Assembly: GCA_021783515.1 (NCBI GenBank)
Contig: JAJXTV010000030.1
Location: 1-46,448 of the forward strand
Origin: Nitrospirota bacterium
Lineage (GTDB): Bacteria; Nitrospirota; Thermodesulfovibrionia; Thermodesulfovibrionales; UBA6898
Direction of reading: 5' to 3'
Length of the DNA: 46,448 nt
Position 1 is the stretch's first letter; each line of letters starts with the position of its first letter. A model generated the notes under the pieces. That model was not told where the DNA came from. It worked only from the letters and a program-made list of their open reading frames with translations, and did not search any database. A program made the translations under genes and the position numbers. Of this stretch, positions 34,601 to 43,849 are shown one piece after another.

Positions 34601-35613
34601 GCCCCTCTCCCGGTCGCCTGAACGTCCCGTATCCGCCCTCCGGTGCCCGTCTCGGCCCCCGGGAACGGCGCCACGCCGCTGGGGAAGTTATGGGTCTCCG
34701 CGGTGAAGATGATATGGCAGGTAACCTCTCTCTCGCTGAACCTCGAAAGGCCGCCCGGCAGGTCCGGCATGATCGTCTTTATCCGGTATCCCCTGATCGC
34801 GCTCGAATTGTCCTTAAACGCGATAACGCTGTTGGTGGGGTTTCTCTCGAGCGTCTCCCTGATGATCGACATGAGGTTGCCGGGCATCTCCTTGCCGTCG
34901 ACCACAAGCCTGCCCCTGAAAAACCAGTGGCGTGAATGTTCGCTGTTCGACTGGCCCAGGTCGAAGCACTCGACGTTCGAGGGGTCCCGCCCGATGTCAT
35001 TGACAAAGAGGTTGTAGTAATAATCGATGTCCCATTCGTCGAGGCCGAGCCCCATCTCCCGGTTTATTTTTTCGAGCGCGGGCCTGCCCTCGCGGACCAG
35101 CGGCACGAAATAAAACGGCTCGGGCCTGATGCCTGTCTCGAACGTCCCGAGACGCTGCGGATAGGGGCACTCGGTCATCCGGTCATACAGGACAGAGGAG
35201 TGGGAAGCAAGGAGTGAGGAGACAAAATCAGACGGACTGAATTCGTATCTGCGCGACCGCTCGATCCTCGTGATCTTCGTCAGCCCGCAGCTGTGACAGA
35301 CAGATACCGCATTGGTCGACCAGGCGGTCGTAAAATTCATCCTCGGCCCTACCTCGACCACCCCGGGGAAAGACGCGATACGCTGCAGAAAACTTTCTCC
35401 GGAAAAATGGGCGGGCTCGAAGGTTTCGCTGAGCAGCCACCGGAGGAGCTCCCCGTCGGCGGCGGTGAGAGGAGACGACGCTTCGATATAGAAACAGTAT
35501 TCCGTTACGAGGTCTTTGATCTCCGGTGAAACCTTTTCCCTGACGACAGAAAGGAGCCTTTTCCTTCCCGCCTCTTCCAGCGCCGGTATCTTATATCGGT
35601 ATATCAGGCCCAC
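31624..35613 (-). CDS. purL: Phosphoribosylformylglycinamidine synthase, single-chain type
   Basis: At 1329 residues this is the large fused PurL that makes FGAM from FGAR, ATP and glutamine in purine synthesis. It runs from an N-terminal PurS-like domain, through two ATP-grasp-like synthetase halves (TAETHNFPSGVAPFPGAETGTGG carries the catalytic segment; SIHDQGAGGNCN), to a C-terminal glutaminase with the Cys nucleophile in GVCNGCQLM and the His in PHPERAF. The start is GTG at 35613, 10 bp after purB, with a poor ribosome site. Variable loops contain short low-complexity inserts (about 32636-32665, 32818-32858 and 35190-35222) resembling non-coding repeats. It ends the housekeeping operon. 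Confidence 0.96.
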   Translation of the reverse strand: MGLIYRYKIPALEEAGRKRLLSVVREKVSPEIKDLVTEYCFYIEASSPLTAADGELLRWLLSETFEPAHFSGESFLQRIASFPGVVEVGPRMNFTTAWSTNAVSVCHSCGLTKITRIERSRRYEFSPSDFVSSLLASHSSVLYDRMTECPYPQRLGTFETGIRPEPFYFVPLVREGRPALEKINREMGLGLDEWDIDYYYNLFVNDIGRDPSNVECFDLGQSNSEHSRHWFFRGRLVVDGKEMPGNLMSIIRETLERNPTNSVIAFKDNSSAIRGYRIKTIMPDLPGGLSRFSEREVTCHIIFTAETHNFPSGVAPFPGAETGTGGRIRDVQATGRGALVIAGTAAYCVGNLMIPGYVLPWEDSSFAYPENLASPLTIEIEASNGASDYGNKFGEPVIQGFTRSFGLRLPDGERREWIKPIMFTGGVGQMDARHVEKRPPEKGMLVTKIGGPAYRIGMGGGAASSMIQGQNVAELDFNAVQRGDAEMEQKMNRVIRACVEMGEGNPIVSIHDQGAGGNCNVVKEIIYPAGAKIEIRKIQLGDNTLSVLEIWGAEYQEQNALLISPKRAEEFLCLCRREKVPCAFIGEITGDGYIVLHDETDGSTPVNLYLEKILGDMPGKTFRMERAGRLRTPLSLPEGLGVRDALDRVLRLISVGSKRFLANKVDRSVTGLIARQQCAGPLQLTVSDVAVIAQSHFGLTGAAVSIGEQPVKGLIDPAAMARMSVAEAVTNIVWAKISGLEDIKCSGNWMWAPKLSGEGADLYDAAVAMRDIMIELGIAVDGGKDSLSMAARVTDERGETETVKSPGALVVSAYATCPDVTKVVTPDISMPGTSKLLLIDLGGGKNRLGGSALAQCYGQVGDETPDVDDPQLLKRSFHAVQRLIADDLILAGHDRSDGGLITTLLEMAFAGNCGIEIEIGGQRSAVSDQLADQEAIPLLFSEELGLAVEYLPGNEEKIISELQKREIPHRILGKSIREKNIRVSLRAPDSSLRTVLDEDMRVLRALWEETSYRLDRLQRNPECVEEEKDSIYDMKCPPFSLSFVPEQTPPALTSRVDKPRIAIIREEGSNGDREMTSAFYQAGFEPWDVAMKDLIDGKVDLSLFRGAAFVGGFSYADVLDSAKGWAGVMRFNEKIWQQFEAFYHREDTFSLGVCNGCQLMALLGWVPWRGISDKDQPRFIHNRSGRFESRFATVRILESPSVMLRGMEGSALGIWVAHGEGFAHFPDAAMRGKALDEGLAPVRYVDDVGAVTERYPFNPNGSPEGIAALCSPDGRHLAIMPHPERAFLKWQWGWMPEEWRTGTSGIPALQASPWLRMFQNAREWCDSRR

Positions 35614-35623
35614 GTTCTTTCGC

Positions 35624-36928
35624 TCAGCGGCGCTTCCCGTCGAAAACCCTCTTATAGATGAAGTCGATGTTCTTGAAATAATGCTTCAGGTCGAAGATCG
35701 CGTCGAGTTCGCGCCTGCTCAGGCATTTCTTCACCGCCGGGTCCTTTAGCAGCATCGACTTGAAGTCTTTTCTCTTTTTCCAGCTCAGCATAGCGTTTTT
35801 CTGGACGAGAGCGTACGCGTCTTCCCGGGTGAGGCCCTTTTCGGTAAGACTGATCAGGACATTCTGGGAATTATAGAGTCCATAGCTGCAGGCCATATTC
35901 TCCTTCATCCTCGCGGGGTAGACCTGAAGACCGGCCAGCATCCCGGTGAGTCTGTGGAGCATATAATCGACCAGTATCGTGCTGTCGGGAATGATGATCC
36001 TCTCGACCGAGGAATGAGAAATGTCCCTCTCATGCCAAAGGGCAACATTCTCCAGGGCTGCGACGGCATTCGCCCTCACCACCCTTGCAAGACCCGAGAG
36101 GTTTTCGGAGCCGACGGGGTTGCGCTTGTGCGGCATCGCCGATGACCCCTTCTGCCCCTTCGCAAAGGGCTCCTCGGCCTCCAGCACCTCGGTCCTCTGA
36201 AGGTGCCTTATCTCGACGGAAATCTTCTCGACGAGGGAAGCGACAATCGCCAGGGTCGAAAGGTACTCGGCATGCCTGTCCCTCTGCACCACCTGCGTTG
36301 CGACCGGCTCGGGCTTCAGCCCGAGCTTCCTGCAGACCATCTCCTCGATCTCCGTGGGGATATTCGAAAACGTCCCGACCGCGCCCGACAACTTGCCGAC
36401 ACTGACCGCCTTTTTCGCCCTCTCCATCCTCTCGAGGTCCCGCCCCGCCTCTTCGTACCAGAGGGCAAACTTAAGCCCGAAGGTCATCGGCTCGGCGTGG
36501 ACGCCGTGACTTCTGCCTATGCAGGCGGTGTCCTTGTGGGCAAACGCCTGGTCCCTGAGCACGGCCATCAGGGCCTTGATGTCCCTGATGATGATCCCCG
36601 CGGCCTCCCTCATCAGAAGCGACTGCGCGGTGTCGACGATGTCCGACGAGGTGAGACCCTTATGGACATACCGCGAATCCGGCCCCACCTTTTCCGCCAC
36701 CGACGTAAGAAAGGCGATCACGTCGTGCCTCACCACCGCCTCTATCTCGTCGATCCTCGTCACGTCGAAGCCGGCCTTCTGCTTGATCGTCGCGAGGGCC
36801 TTCTTCGGGACCTTCCCCATTTCGGCCCAGGCCTCGCATGCGGCAAGCTCGACGTCCAGCCATTTCTGAAATTTGTTCTGCGGCTCCCAGAGCCTTCCCA
36901 TCTCCTGTCTGGTATAACGCGGTATCAT
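35624..36928 (-). CDS. purB: Adenylosuccinate lyase
   Basis: The 434-residue enzyme makes AMP from adenylosuccinate and AICAR from SAICAR. It has the fumarase-superfamily signature [16 protein letters not shown], the catalytic-His region [14 protein letters not shown], and TSSDIVDTA near the substrate phosphate. The ATG at 36928 has AAGAGGAG just upstream; a start at 36946 would add six residues. It is followed closely by purL, so two purine steps are co-transcribed. Confidence 0.96.
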   Translation of the reverse strand: MIPRYTRQEMGRLWEPQNKFQKWLDVELAACEAWAEMGKVPKKALATIKQKAGFDVTRIDEIEAVVRHDVIAFLTSVAEKVGPDSRYVHKGLTSSDIVDTAQSLLMREAAGIIIRDIKALMAVLRDQAFAHKDTACIGRSHGVHAEPMTFGLKFALWYEEAGRDLERMERAKKAVSVGKLSGAVGTFSNIPTEIEEMVCRKLGLKPEPVATQVVQRDRHAEYLSTLAIVASLVEKISVEIRHLQRTEVLEAEEPFAKGQKGSSAMPHKRNPVGSENLSGLARVVRANAVAALENVALWHERDISHSSVERIIIPDSTILVDYMLHRLTGMLAGLQVYPARMKENMACSYGLYNSQNVLISLTEKGLTREDAYALVQKNAMLSWKKRKDFKSMLLKDPAVKKCLSRRELDAIFDLKHYFKNIDFIYKRVFDGKRR

Positions 36929-37039
36929 ATGCTCCTCTTGGTGCAAGAATTTACTGAGACTACTATTATAAACTCGGACCCTGAATAACGGAAGGGGTTT
37001 GCCCGAACGGATCAGGATGCGGGCGGAAGACTCTGAGGA

Positions 37040-37450
37040 CTACGTCTTCGGGCGGCCCTTGGCGACCTTGTCGAGCAGGCCGTTGATAAACGGGACGGAC
37101 TCGAGAGACGAATACTTCTTCGCGATTTCGAGCGCCTCGTTGATCGTCACCGCAGCGGGAATGTCTTTACGGTAGAGTATTTCGTAGACGGCGAACCGGA
37201 GGATATTTCTGTCGACCGCCGCCATCCGGCCGAGTTCCCAGTGTTCAGCGGCTTCCCGTATCACCCCGTCTATCTCCTCGAGGTGGTTCAGGGTGCCGCG
37301 GCAAATATCCATTGCGAACCGCGTGGTGTCCTCGTTGTCGTCTTTGCCGGGTCCGATTCCTTCCGGGACCGTCTTTTCGCGGTCAGCCCCGGAAAACTCG
37401 CTCTGGAAAAGCATCTGGAGGGCATACTCCCTGGCTTTGCGGCGGTTCAT
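37040..37450 (-). CDS. nusB: Transcription antitermination factor NusB
   Basis: The 136-residue all-helical protein begins MNRRKAREYALQMLFQ and contains VDRNILRFAVYEILY, both standard in NusB. NusB with NusE (ribosomal protein S10) binds boxA RNA and supports transcription of rRNA operons. The gene after ribH is a common site for nusB. A 102-bp gap with short A-rich repeats separates the two here. Confidence 0.95.
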   Translation of the reverse strand: MNRRKAREYALQMLFQSEFSGADREKTVPEGIGPGKDDNEDTTRFAMDICRGTLNHLEEIDGVIREAAEHWELGRMAAVDRNILRFAVYEILYRKDIPAAVTINEALEIAKKYSSLESVPFINGLLDKVAKGRPKT

Positions 37451-37552
37451 AAGGGAGTGGAAAGTAAAAAGTGAAAAGTAAAAAGTCTAAGGCAGGGCCT
37501 TGTCACTCAGGTTGCTCCGTCAATTTCTCGTCCTCTGACCTTACCTTTTACC
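37451..37552. repeat. A-rich simple repeats between nusB and ribH
   Basis: On the plus strand AAGTAAAAAGTGAAAAGT and variants run at about 37459-37486. A related pyrimidine stretch, TTACCTTTTACCTT, lies at about 37541-37554. No gene is visible. Confidence 0.6.
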
Positions 37553-38014
37553 TTATAACTTCTTCATTACCTGCGCCATTTCGATGGCGGTGATCGCGGC
37601 GTCGAACCCTTTGTTTCCGCTCTTCGTCCCGGCCCGCTCGACCGCCTGCTCGATCGTGTCCGATGTGATCACGCCGAAAGCGATCGGCACGCCGGTCTCC
37701 AGCGATGCGGTCGCCACCCCCTTCGACACCTCTGCGGCGACATAATCGAAATGGGGGGTCGCGCCACGGATCACGGTCCCAAGACAGACGATTGCGTGAT
37801 ACACGCCCTTTGTCGCGAGCTTCTTCGCCGCAAGAGGGATCTCGAACGCCCCCGGGACCTTCACGACATCGATCTCTTCTTCTTTCGCCCCGTGCCTGAC
37901 GAGCGCGTCGACCGCGCCGTCGAGCAGCTTGGCCGTAATGAAGTCGTTGAACCTGCTCACCACCACCGCAAATTTCAGGCCCTTGGCCTGGAGCTCTCCC
38001 TGAATGATCTTCAT
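37553..38014 (-). CDS. ribH: 6,7-Dimethyl-8-ribityllumazine synthase
   Basis: The 153-residue enzyme joins the four-carbon unit from RibB with the pyrimidine from the RibA branch to form lumazine. It has [17 protein letters not shown] at the substrate pocket, [15 protein letters not shown], and [17 protein letters not shown] with the catalytic His. Length is typical. It follows ribBA by 18 bp and precedes nusB. Confidence 0.96.
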   Translation of the reverse strand: MKIIQGELQAKGLKFAVVVSRFNDFITAKLLDGAVDALVRHGAKEEEIDVVKVPGAFEIPLAAKKLATKGVYHAIVCLGTVIRGATPHFDYVAAEVSKGVATASLETGVPIAFGVITSDTIEQAVERAGTKSGNKGFDAAITAIEMAQVMKKL

Positions 38015-38032
38015 CTCTCCCTCCTCAGCAAA

Positions 38033-39244
38033 TCACACGTTGCTCAGCATATGGCCGAGCTTCTTCTTTTTTGTCTTGAGATATACCAGGTTCCTTTCGT
38101 GGGGGCTCGTCTCGACGGGTACCCTCTCGACGACCTTCAGCCCGTAGCCCTCAAGGCCCACGATCTTCTTGGGGTTGTTCGTCATCAGCCGCATCTTCCT
38201 CACGCCCAGGTCGACGAGTATCTGCGCGCCGATACCGTAGTCACGCAGGTCGGCCTTGAACCCGAGCTTGATATTCGCCTCGACGGTATCGAGCCCCTTG
38301 TCCTGGAGTTCATAGGCCTTCAGCTTGTTCACCAGGCCGATCCCCCTTCCCTCCTGCCTCATGTAGAGGATGACACCCTGGCCCCTTTCATTAATCATCC
38401 CCATAGCCCGGTGGAGCTGCTCCCCGCAGTCGCACCTCCTGGAGCCGAAGACGTCGCCGGTAAGACATTCGGAGTGCACCCTCACCATCACGTCGTCCTC
38501 CGGCTTGATCTCCCCCTTGACAAGGGCGATGTGCACATTGCTGTCGGCGTCGTTCGAATAGGCGATCACCGTAAACTCCCCGAATTCCGTCGGCAGCTTC
38601 GTCGTCGAGACGCGGTGGACGAACCGCTCCGTCCTGATGCGGTGGCCGATAAGGTCCTTGATCGTCACGATCTTTATGTCGTGCTTCTTCGAAAATTCCA
38701 GAAGCTCCGGCATCCGCGCCATCGTGCCGTCGTCGCTCATGATCTCGCAGATCACCCCGGCGGGATTGAGACCGGCAAGACGCGCCAGGTCGACCGAACC
38801 TTCGGTCTGGCCGGCCCGCTGGAGCACCCCCCCCCTTCGCGCCCTGAGCGGAAACACATGCCCGGGCCTCGCAAGGTCTTCCGCCTTCATCTCCGGATTG
38901 ATCGCGGTCAGAATAGTCGTGGCGCGGTCCGCGGCGGATATGCCGGTCGTGACCCCTTTCTTCGCCTCTATCGACACCGTAAAAGCGGTCCCGAACGAGG
39001 AGGTGTTGTCCTCGGTCATCATGGGAAGTTTCAGCTCGCTGATCCTCTCGGGAGTAAGCGACAGACAGATAAGGCCCCTCCCGTATTTCGCCATGAAATT
39101 GATCGCCTCGGGCGTCACTTTTTCAGCGGCCATGCAGAGGTCGCCCTCGTTTTCCCGGTCCTCGTCGTCGACGAGGATCACCATCTTTCCCTTCGCGAGG
39201 TCCTCGATCGCCTCATCTATGGTATTGCATTTGTGCTTGAGCAT
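38033..39244 (-). CDS. ribBA: Bifunctional DHBP synthase / GTP cyclohydrolase II
   Basis: The 403-residue protein fuses RibB (residues 1 to about 205; [11 protein letters not shown], and [20 protein letters not shown] with its metal-binding His) to RibA ([23 protein letters not shown] with the three zinc Cys). It therefore supplies both branches of riboflavin synthesis. Both active sites look complete. AAGGAG lies before the ATG at 39244. It lies 42 bp after ribE. Confidence 0.97.
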   Translation of the reverse strand: MLKHKCNTIDEAIEDLAKGKMVILVDDEDRENEGDLCMAAEKVTPEAINFMAKYGRGLICLSLTPERISELKLPMMTEDNTSSFGTAFTVSIEAKKGVTTGISAADRATTILTAINPEMKAEDLARPGHVFPLRARRGGVLQRAGQTEGSVDLARLAGLNPAGVICEIMSDDGTMARMPELLEFSKKHDIKIVTIKDLIGHRIRTERFVHRVSTTKLPTEFGEFTVIAYSNDADSNVHIALVKGEIKPEDDVMVRVHSECLTGDVFGSRRCDCGEQLHRAMGMINERGQGVILYMRQEGRGIGLVNKLKAYELQDKGLDTVEANIKLGFKADLRDYGIGAQILVDLGVRKMRLMTNNPKKIVGLEGYGLKVVERVPVETSPHERNLVYLKTKKKKLGHMLSNV

Positions 39245-39286
39245 CGCGTGAATCTCCTTACCTCTACACTCCGTTTTCAGGGGAAA

Positions 39287-39922
39287 TCAGGCAAACCCCT
39301 CTTCCGAAAGGGTCTGCATGAAGCGGGTCTCCTTCCCCTTGTTCAGGAATTTTGATACATACTTGCCTAAAATATCAACCTCAATATTCACCGTATCGCC
39401 GGGGCCTTTGAACCCGATCGTCGTCAGGGAGGCGGTATGGGGGATGATCACGATCGAAAAGCCGCCCTTCATCACCTCCACGACCGTGAGGCTGATCCCG
39501 TCCACCGCAACCGAGCCCTTGTCCACCAGAAATCCGGTAAGCCGTTCGTCTGCGGCGATCACGATCTTGCAGATGTCCCCTGTGAGTGCCTTCGTCCTGA
39601 TCGTTCCGATGCCATCGATATGCCCCGTCACAAAATGTCCGCCCAGCCTTGAATCCAGTCTCAGGGAAGGTTCGAGGTTCACCCTTTCTCCCTTCCTGAG
39701 CAGGCCGAGATTCGAGGAATGGAGCGTCTCGTCGGAAAGATCGAAGGCAAGCGCACCGCCGCTGACGTCGACCACCGTGAGGCAGGTCCCGTTGACCGAT
39801 ATGCTGTCGCCGAGCGCGGCGGCCGCGGAAAGGGTCTTCGTACCAAGAGAGAGTCTCGCCCCGCCGCCTCTTTTCGTCAGCGAGATGACCTCTCCCATCT
39901 CCGCCACCAGGCCGGTGAACAA
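39287..39922 (-). CDS. ribE: Riboflavin synthase alpha chain
   Basis: The 211-residue enzyme dismutates two lumazines to riboflavin. It has two lumazine-binding repeats (SVNGTCLTVVDV and AVDGISLTVVEV), each followed by a substrate loop. The start is TTG, reading MFTGLVAEMG, which is the conserved N-terminus of the family, with GAGGAG eight bases before. It begins right at the stop of the preceding small gene. No FMN riboswitch is visible upstream. Confidence 0.96.
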   Translation of the reverse strand: MFTGLVAEMGEVISLTKRGGGARLSLGTKTLSAAAALGDSISVNGTCLTVVDVSGGALAFDLSDETLHSSNLGLLRKGERVNLEPSLRLDSRLGGHFVTGHIDGIGTIRTKALTGDICKIVIAADERLTGFLVDKGSVAVDGISLTVVEVMKGGFSIVIIPHTASLTTIGFKGPGDTVNIEVDILGKYVSKFLNKGKETRFMQTLSEEGFA

Positions 39923-40279
39923 TCAGTACTCCTCGTCTATGTCGAAATCAAGCCTCTTCTGGTAGTAGCCCCAGAAGTCGACCGTCTCGGACCATGTCGC
40001 CTTCACCCTCAGCACCTTGCCCTGCGGGCCCTGCTGGGTCACCGACAGGTTCTCTTCCTGAAGGGGGACATGCAGCTCAGCGGCGTCCGCCATAACCTTG
40101 CTCTTGATCTCGTCTACGTTTCCGAGTTCCATCATCAGGATGTCTTTCGTGTGCGACCGCAGGGTATTGTAGCGGATGTACGGCCTGGCGAAAGACACCA
40201 GGACTACGCAGACGCCGACAAAAAGCACCAGCAGGAAAAAGCCCCGGATGAATCCCCTCTCGCTGCGGCAGGCGCTCAT
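39923..40279 (-). CDS. DUF4845-like single-span membrane protein
   Basis: The 118-residue protein has one membrane helix (RGFIRGFFLLVLFVGVCVVL) after a short basic N-terminus. A small extracytoplasmic domain with alternating beta segments ends in DFWGYYQKRLDFDIDEEY. Proteins of this shape, usually labelled DUF4845, occur next to lepB in many bacteria, and this gene overlaps lepB as ATGA. Function is unknown; a role near signal peptidase or the Sec exit is only suggested by its position. Confidence 0.7.
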   Translation of the reverse strand: MSACRSERGFIRGFFLLVLFVGVCVVLVSFARPYIRYNTLRSHTKDILMMELGNVDEIKSKVMADAAELHVPLQEENLSVTQQGPQGKVLRVKATWSETVDFWGYYQKRLDFDIDEEY

Positions 40280-40908
40280 CGTACCAGCTTCCCGATACGG
40301 TTAAACCGCACCCACGACTTGTCCTTGTCCCAGGACCAATAGATGACGATCGCCTTGCCTTTGACCTGCGAATCGTCGACAAAGCCCCAGAACCTGCTGT
40401 CATAGCTCTCGTCCCTGTTGTCTCCCATCACGAAGACCGACCCTTTCGGCACCACGATCGGGCCGAAGTTGTCCCGTCTGTCGAACCCCCCGGACTTGAT
40501 CTCATCGTCGACGTGCTGCGTATAGGGCTCAACGAGCTTGCGGTCGTTTACATATATCTGCTTGTTCCTCTCGACAATCACATCCCCCCCGATGCCGATC
40601 ACCCTCTTGATAAAGTCCCGCGTCGGGTCCTCCGGGTACTTAAAGACGATGACGTCTCCCCTTTCCGGATTTCTCAGTCCCGGCATATGGAAAAGGTGAA
40701 CGTTCGTAAAAGGGATGTCGACCGGAGTGCCGAGCAGAAACTTGTTGACGAGGATATGGTCTCCCACGAGGAGCGTCGGGATCATCGACCCCGAAGGGAT
40801 CTTGAACGCCTGGATAACGAAGGTCCTGATCACGATGGCGATCAGAAAGGCGATGACGATCGCCTCGACCGTTTCCCGCAGACTCGACTTCTTCTTTTTT
40901 GCCGTCAT
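40276..40908 (-). CDS. lepB: Signal peptidase I
   Basis: The 210-residue enzyme removes signal peptides outside the cytoplasmic membrane. It has one N-terminal membrane helix, the catalytic Ser in [14 protein letters not shown], the catalytic Lys in [11 protein letters not shown], and the C-terminal box [18 protein letters not shown]. The ATG at 40908 ([10 protein letters not shown]) overlaps the lepA stop as ATGA. A longer open frame lies within lepA only. The lepA-lepB order is conserved in many bacteria. Confidence 0.96.
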   Translation of the reverse strand: MTAKKKKSSLRETVEAIVIAFLIAIVIRTFVIQAFKIPSGSMIPTLLVGDHILVNKFLLGTPVDIPFTNVHLFHMPGLRNPERGDVIVFKYPEDPTRDFIKRVIGIGGDVIVERNKQIYVNDRKLVEPYTQHVDDEIKSGGFDRRDNFGPIVVPKGSVFVMGDNRDESYDSRFWGFVDDSQVKGKAIVIYWSWDKDKSWVRFNRIGKLVR

Positions 40909-42692
40909 TTCAGTTTCAACACCGCAAGAAAGGCCTCCTGGGGAAGCTCTATCCTTCCCACCTGCTTCATCCTTTTCTTGCCCTCTTTCTGTTTTTCGAG
41001 CAGCTTCCGCTTCCGCGTGATATCGCCGCCGTAACACTTGGCGATCACGTCTTTCCTGAGCGCCCTGACAGTCTCGCGGGCGATGATCTTGCCGCCGACC
41101 GCCGCCTGGATCGCGACCTCATACATCTGCCTCGGAATGATCTCCCTCAGCTTATCGGTCAGCTGCCGTCCTTTATAATACGCCTTGTCCTTATGAACTA
41201 TCAAGGAAAGGGCGTCGACCGGCTCGGCGTTGAGGAGGATGTTCAGCTTCACAAGGTCCGAAACGCGGTAGCCCAGGAACTCGTAGTCCATCGACGCATA
41301 CCCCTTGGACAGGGATTTCAGCCGGTCGTAGAAGTCCCAGAGGATCTCGTTGAGCGGCAGCTCGTACTCCACCTTTATCCTGTCCTTGCCGATAAAGGAG
41401 AAGCCCTTCTGAGCACCTCTCTTTTCCTGGCAGAGGTCCAGGATCGGGCCGATGAAGTCCTTCGGCACGAAGATCGTCGTGACGACGAAAGGCTCCTCGA
41501 TCTTTTCGACCTTGTCGGGAAGAAGAGCCGGGTTCTCAATATAGGAGACCTCCCCGTCCTCCTTCGTGATCCGGTAGACGACCGTCGGCGCCGTGCTCAG
41601 GAGAGAGAGGTTGAACTCCCGCTCGAGCCGTTCCTGTATGATCTCCATGTGGAGCAGCCCGAGAAACCCGCAGCGAAAGCCGAACCCGAGCGCGAGCGAG
41701 GTCTCCGGCTCGTAATTGAACGACGAGTCGTTCAGCCGGAGCTTGTTCAGGGCGTCCCTGAGGGCCTCGTACTGGTGGGTCGAGGTGGGATAGAAGCCGC
41801 AGAAGACCAGCGGCTTGATATCTTTGTAGCCCGGACACGGCTCGGGAGCGGGGTTATCGGCGTCCGTCGCGGTGTCGCCGATTTTGGTGTCGGTGACGCT
41901 CTTGATGCCGGCGATGATATACCCCACCTCCCCCGACGACAGTTCGGCCGACGGCGTCATCTTGGGAGTGAAAACCCCCACCTGGGAAACCTCGAAGACG
42001 TTCTCTGTCGCCATCATCCTGATCTTTCTGCCCGCCCGGACCTTCCCGTCGAAGACCCTCACGAGCACGATCACGCCCTGATAATTGTCGAACCACGAAT
42101 CGAAGATCAGCGCCTTCAGGGGGCCTTCGTCCGATCCGGAGGGCGACGGGATCTTCTTTACGATCGCCTCGAGGATCTCGCGGGTCCCTATCCCCTCTTT
42201 CGCGCTCGCCAGCACCGCCTCCGAACAGTCGATGCCGACGGCGTCTTCGATCTGCTCCTTCGTCTTCTCCGGCTCGGCGCTCGGCAGGTCTATCTTGTTG
42301 ATCACGGGGATGATCTCGAGGTCGTGCTCCACCGCCAGGTAGGCGTTGGCGAGAGTCTGCGCCTCGACGCCCTGGGTCGCGTCGACCACGAGGAGCGCCC
42401 CCTCGCAGGAGGCAAGGCTCCGGGAGACCTCATAGGAAAAGTCGACATGGCCCGGCGTATCGATCAGATTGAGGATGTACTCCCCGCCGTCACCGGCCTT
42501 GTAGAGGAGCCTGACCGCATGCGCCTTGATCGTAATGCCCCGCTCCCTCTCGAGGTCCATAGAGTCCAGAACCTGCTCCGTCATCTCGCGAGAGCTGAGT
42601 GCGCCGGTATACTCCAGGAGTCTGTCGGCGAGCGTCGACTTGCCGTGGTCGATATGGGCTATGATCGAAAAATTGCGGATCTTCTTCGGCAT
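40905..42692 (-). CDS. lepA: Elongation factor 4 (LepA) GTPase
   Basis: The 595-residue translational GTPase has the P-loop [14 protein letters not shown], the DTPGHVDF switch II motif, and [10 protein letters not shown]. It also has the domain V and LepA-specific C-terminus ending in [21 protein letters not shown]. It acts on ribosomes during stress and initiation. The ATG is 3 bp from the end of the ROK gene. It heads the lepA-lepB-DUF4845-rib run. Confidence 0.97.
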   Translation of the reverse strand: MPKKIRNFSIIAHIDHGKSTLADRLLEYTGALSSREMTEQVLDSMDLERERGITIKAHAVRLLYKAGDGGEYILNLIDTPGHVDFSYEVSRSLASCEGALLVVDATQGVEAQTLANAYLAVEHDLEIIPVINKIDLPSAEPEKTKEQIEDAVGIDCSEAVLASAKEGIGTREILEAIVKKIPSPSGSDEGPLKALIFDSWFDNYQGVIVLVRVFDGKVRAGRKIRMMATENVFEVSQVGVFTPKMTPSAELSSGEVGYIIAGIKSVTDTKIGDTATDADNPAPEPCPGYKDIKPLVFCGFYPTSTHQYEALRDALNKLRLNDSSFNYEPETSLALGFGFRCGFLGLLHMEIIQERLEREFNLSLLSTAPTVVYRITKEDGEVSYIENPALLPDKVEKIEEPFVVTTIFVPKDFIGPILDLCQEKRGAQKGFSFIGKDRIKVEYELPLNEILWDFYDRLKSLSKGYASMDYEFLGYRVSDLVKLNILLNAEPVDALSLIVHKDKAYYKGRQLTDKLREIIPRQMYEVAIQAAVGGKIIARETVRALRKDVIAKCYGGDITRKRKLLEKQKEGKKRMKQVGRIELPQEAFLAVLKLK

Positions 42693-42695
42693 GTC

Positions 42696-43637
42696 TCAGG
42701 GAAGGGGTAAATCTCTCGAAAGTTCCTTGAAGACGAGGCAGGCGGCGCCGATAATCCCCGCGTTGTCGCCGAGGGAAGACGGGATGATCTTGACCGAATC
42801 GAAAAGGTCCTTGAAGGCCCGCCGTGAGGCCTCCTTGATCGCCTCCTGCACGTATATGTTCCAGGCGCCGACGAGGCCGCCGGCCAGGATGATCGCCTCT
42901 GGACTCAAAATATTGATGATATTGGCAAGCCCCACCCCAAGGTACTTCCCCCCCTCTTTGAGGACCTCACGGGAAAGGGTGTCGCCTTCGAGGGCGGTCC
43001 GGTAGATGTCCTCCGATGTGATCTTATAGATGCTCCCCTTGCAGCACTCCTTCAGCAGGCTTTCGGTCCCTTTTTCGAGCATCGAGACCGCCTTCGAGAT
43101 CATCGCCCTCGCGGAGGCGTAATTGTCGAGGCACCCCATATTGCCGCAGGGACATTTCTCGGCGTCGGCCTGGATGCTCATGTGGCCTATCTCGGCGGAT
43201 TCCTCGAGCAGTTTACCTTTATAGATGATCCCTCCGCCTATGGCGCTGCCGAGCGTCAGGAGCACGAAGGTCCCGAATCCTTTTCCCGCACCGCTCACTT
43301 TCTCTCCGAGGGCGGCGGCGTTTGCGTCGTTTTCGAGGAATACCGGGACCCCGAACGTCCTCCGCAGCTCGGAGACGACGTCGATCCCCTCTATCGCACG
43401 GAGGTTCGGGGAAAAAAAGACACGGTTTTTGACCCTGTCGACGAGCCCCGCCGTCCCGAGGCCTATCCCCTGGATGCTGTCGTGCCTGATCTCACCGATC
43501 GACTCGATAATGGACGCAACGATCTCCTCGGTCGACGGCTTCTTGATCTTTTTCAGGATCTCTCCGTCTTCCGCTACAAGCGCAACCCTGAGGTTGGTAC
43601 CCCCGAGGTCAATACCTATCGCATAGTTCTTGGACAT
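42696..43637 (-). CDS. ROK-family sugar kinase (glucokinase-like)
   Basis: The 313-residue kinase has the N-terminal ATP phosphate loop GIDLGGTNLRVALV, ENDANAAALGE with the catalytic Asp, and the ROK zinc site GHMSIQADAEKCPCGNMGCLDNYAS with its His and three Cys. Most relatives phosphorylate glucose, N-acetylglucosamine or N-acetylmannosamine. There is no DNA-binding domain, so it is an enzyme and not a NagC-type repressor. It lies 3 bp before lepA and may use the promoter of this operon. The glucose link to glgA elsewhere in the window is only suggestive. Confidence 0.93.
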   Translation of the reverse strand: MSKNYAIGIDLGGTNLRVALVAEDGEILKKIKKPSTEEIVASIIESIGEIRHDSIQGIGLGTAGLVDRVKNRVFFSPNLRAIEGIDVVSELRRTFGVPVFLENDANAAALGEKVSGAGKGFGTFVLLTLGSAIGGGIIYKGKLLEESAEIGHMSIQADAEKCPCGNMGCLDNYASARAMISKAVSMLEKGTESLLKECCKGSIYKITSEDIYRTALEGDTLSREVLKEGGKYLGVGLANIINILSPEAIILAGGLVGAWNIYVQEAIKEASRRAFKDLFDSVKIIPSSLGDNAGIIGAACLVFKELSRDLPLP

Positions 43638-43718
43638 AATCTAGTGGATTGAAAAAGTGAAATCAGAAGATGGAGAAGTTTATCATATTAATTCTGCATG
43701 AGTAAAGCCGACCGGTTT

Positions 43719-43771
43719 CCGGAGCGGGGCGGAGAGCCTTTTATCCGGCAAGCCGAAGGACCCCCCTCCGG
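43719..43771. promoter_or_regulatory. Structured inverted repeat upstream of the IPTL-CTERM gene
   Basis: CCGGA-GC-GGGG (43719-43729) can pair with CCCC-CC-TCCGG (43761-43771) around an inner GGCGGAGAGCC... hairpin-like region. It lies just upstream of the predicted promoter and might be a terminator-like or protein-binding element. It does not match a known riboswitch that I can recognise. Confidence 0.4.
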
Positions 43772-43787
43772 TAAAACTACTATTATC

Positions 43788-43816
43788 TTGACACGTACCG
43801 CATTTTCAGGTAATCT
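43788..43816 (+). promoter_or_regulatory. Predicted sigma-70 promoter of the IPTL-CTERM gene
   Basis: TTGACA (43788-43793) is followed after 17 bases by TAATCT (43811-43816), giving a start near 43823 and a leader of about 27 bases. An AAGGGGGG ribosome site precedes the ATG. Confidence 0.65.
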
Positions 43817-43849
43817 TTGGAAGATTTTCACACCATTTAAGGGGGGAAC

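Noticed and set aside
37751-39355. Plus-strand open frame of 534 codons
   Set aside because: It is opposite ribBA and ribH, has no start signal, and its translation has no recognisable domain.
43690-43780. c-di-GMP riboswitch before the IPTL-CTERM gene
   Set aside because: TAAAGCCGACCGG only loosely resembles the GEMM core; there is no GNRA hairpin before it, and it lies upstream of the likely promoter.
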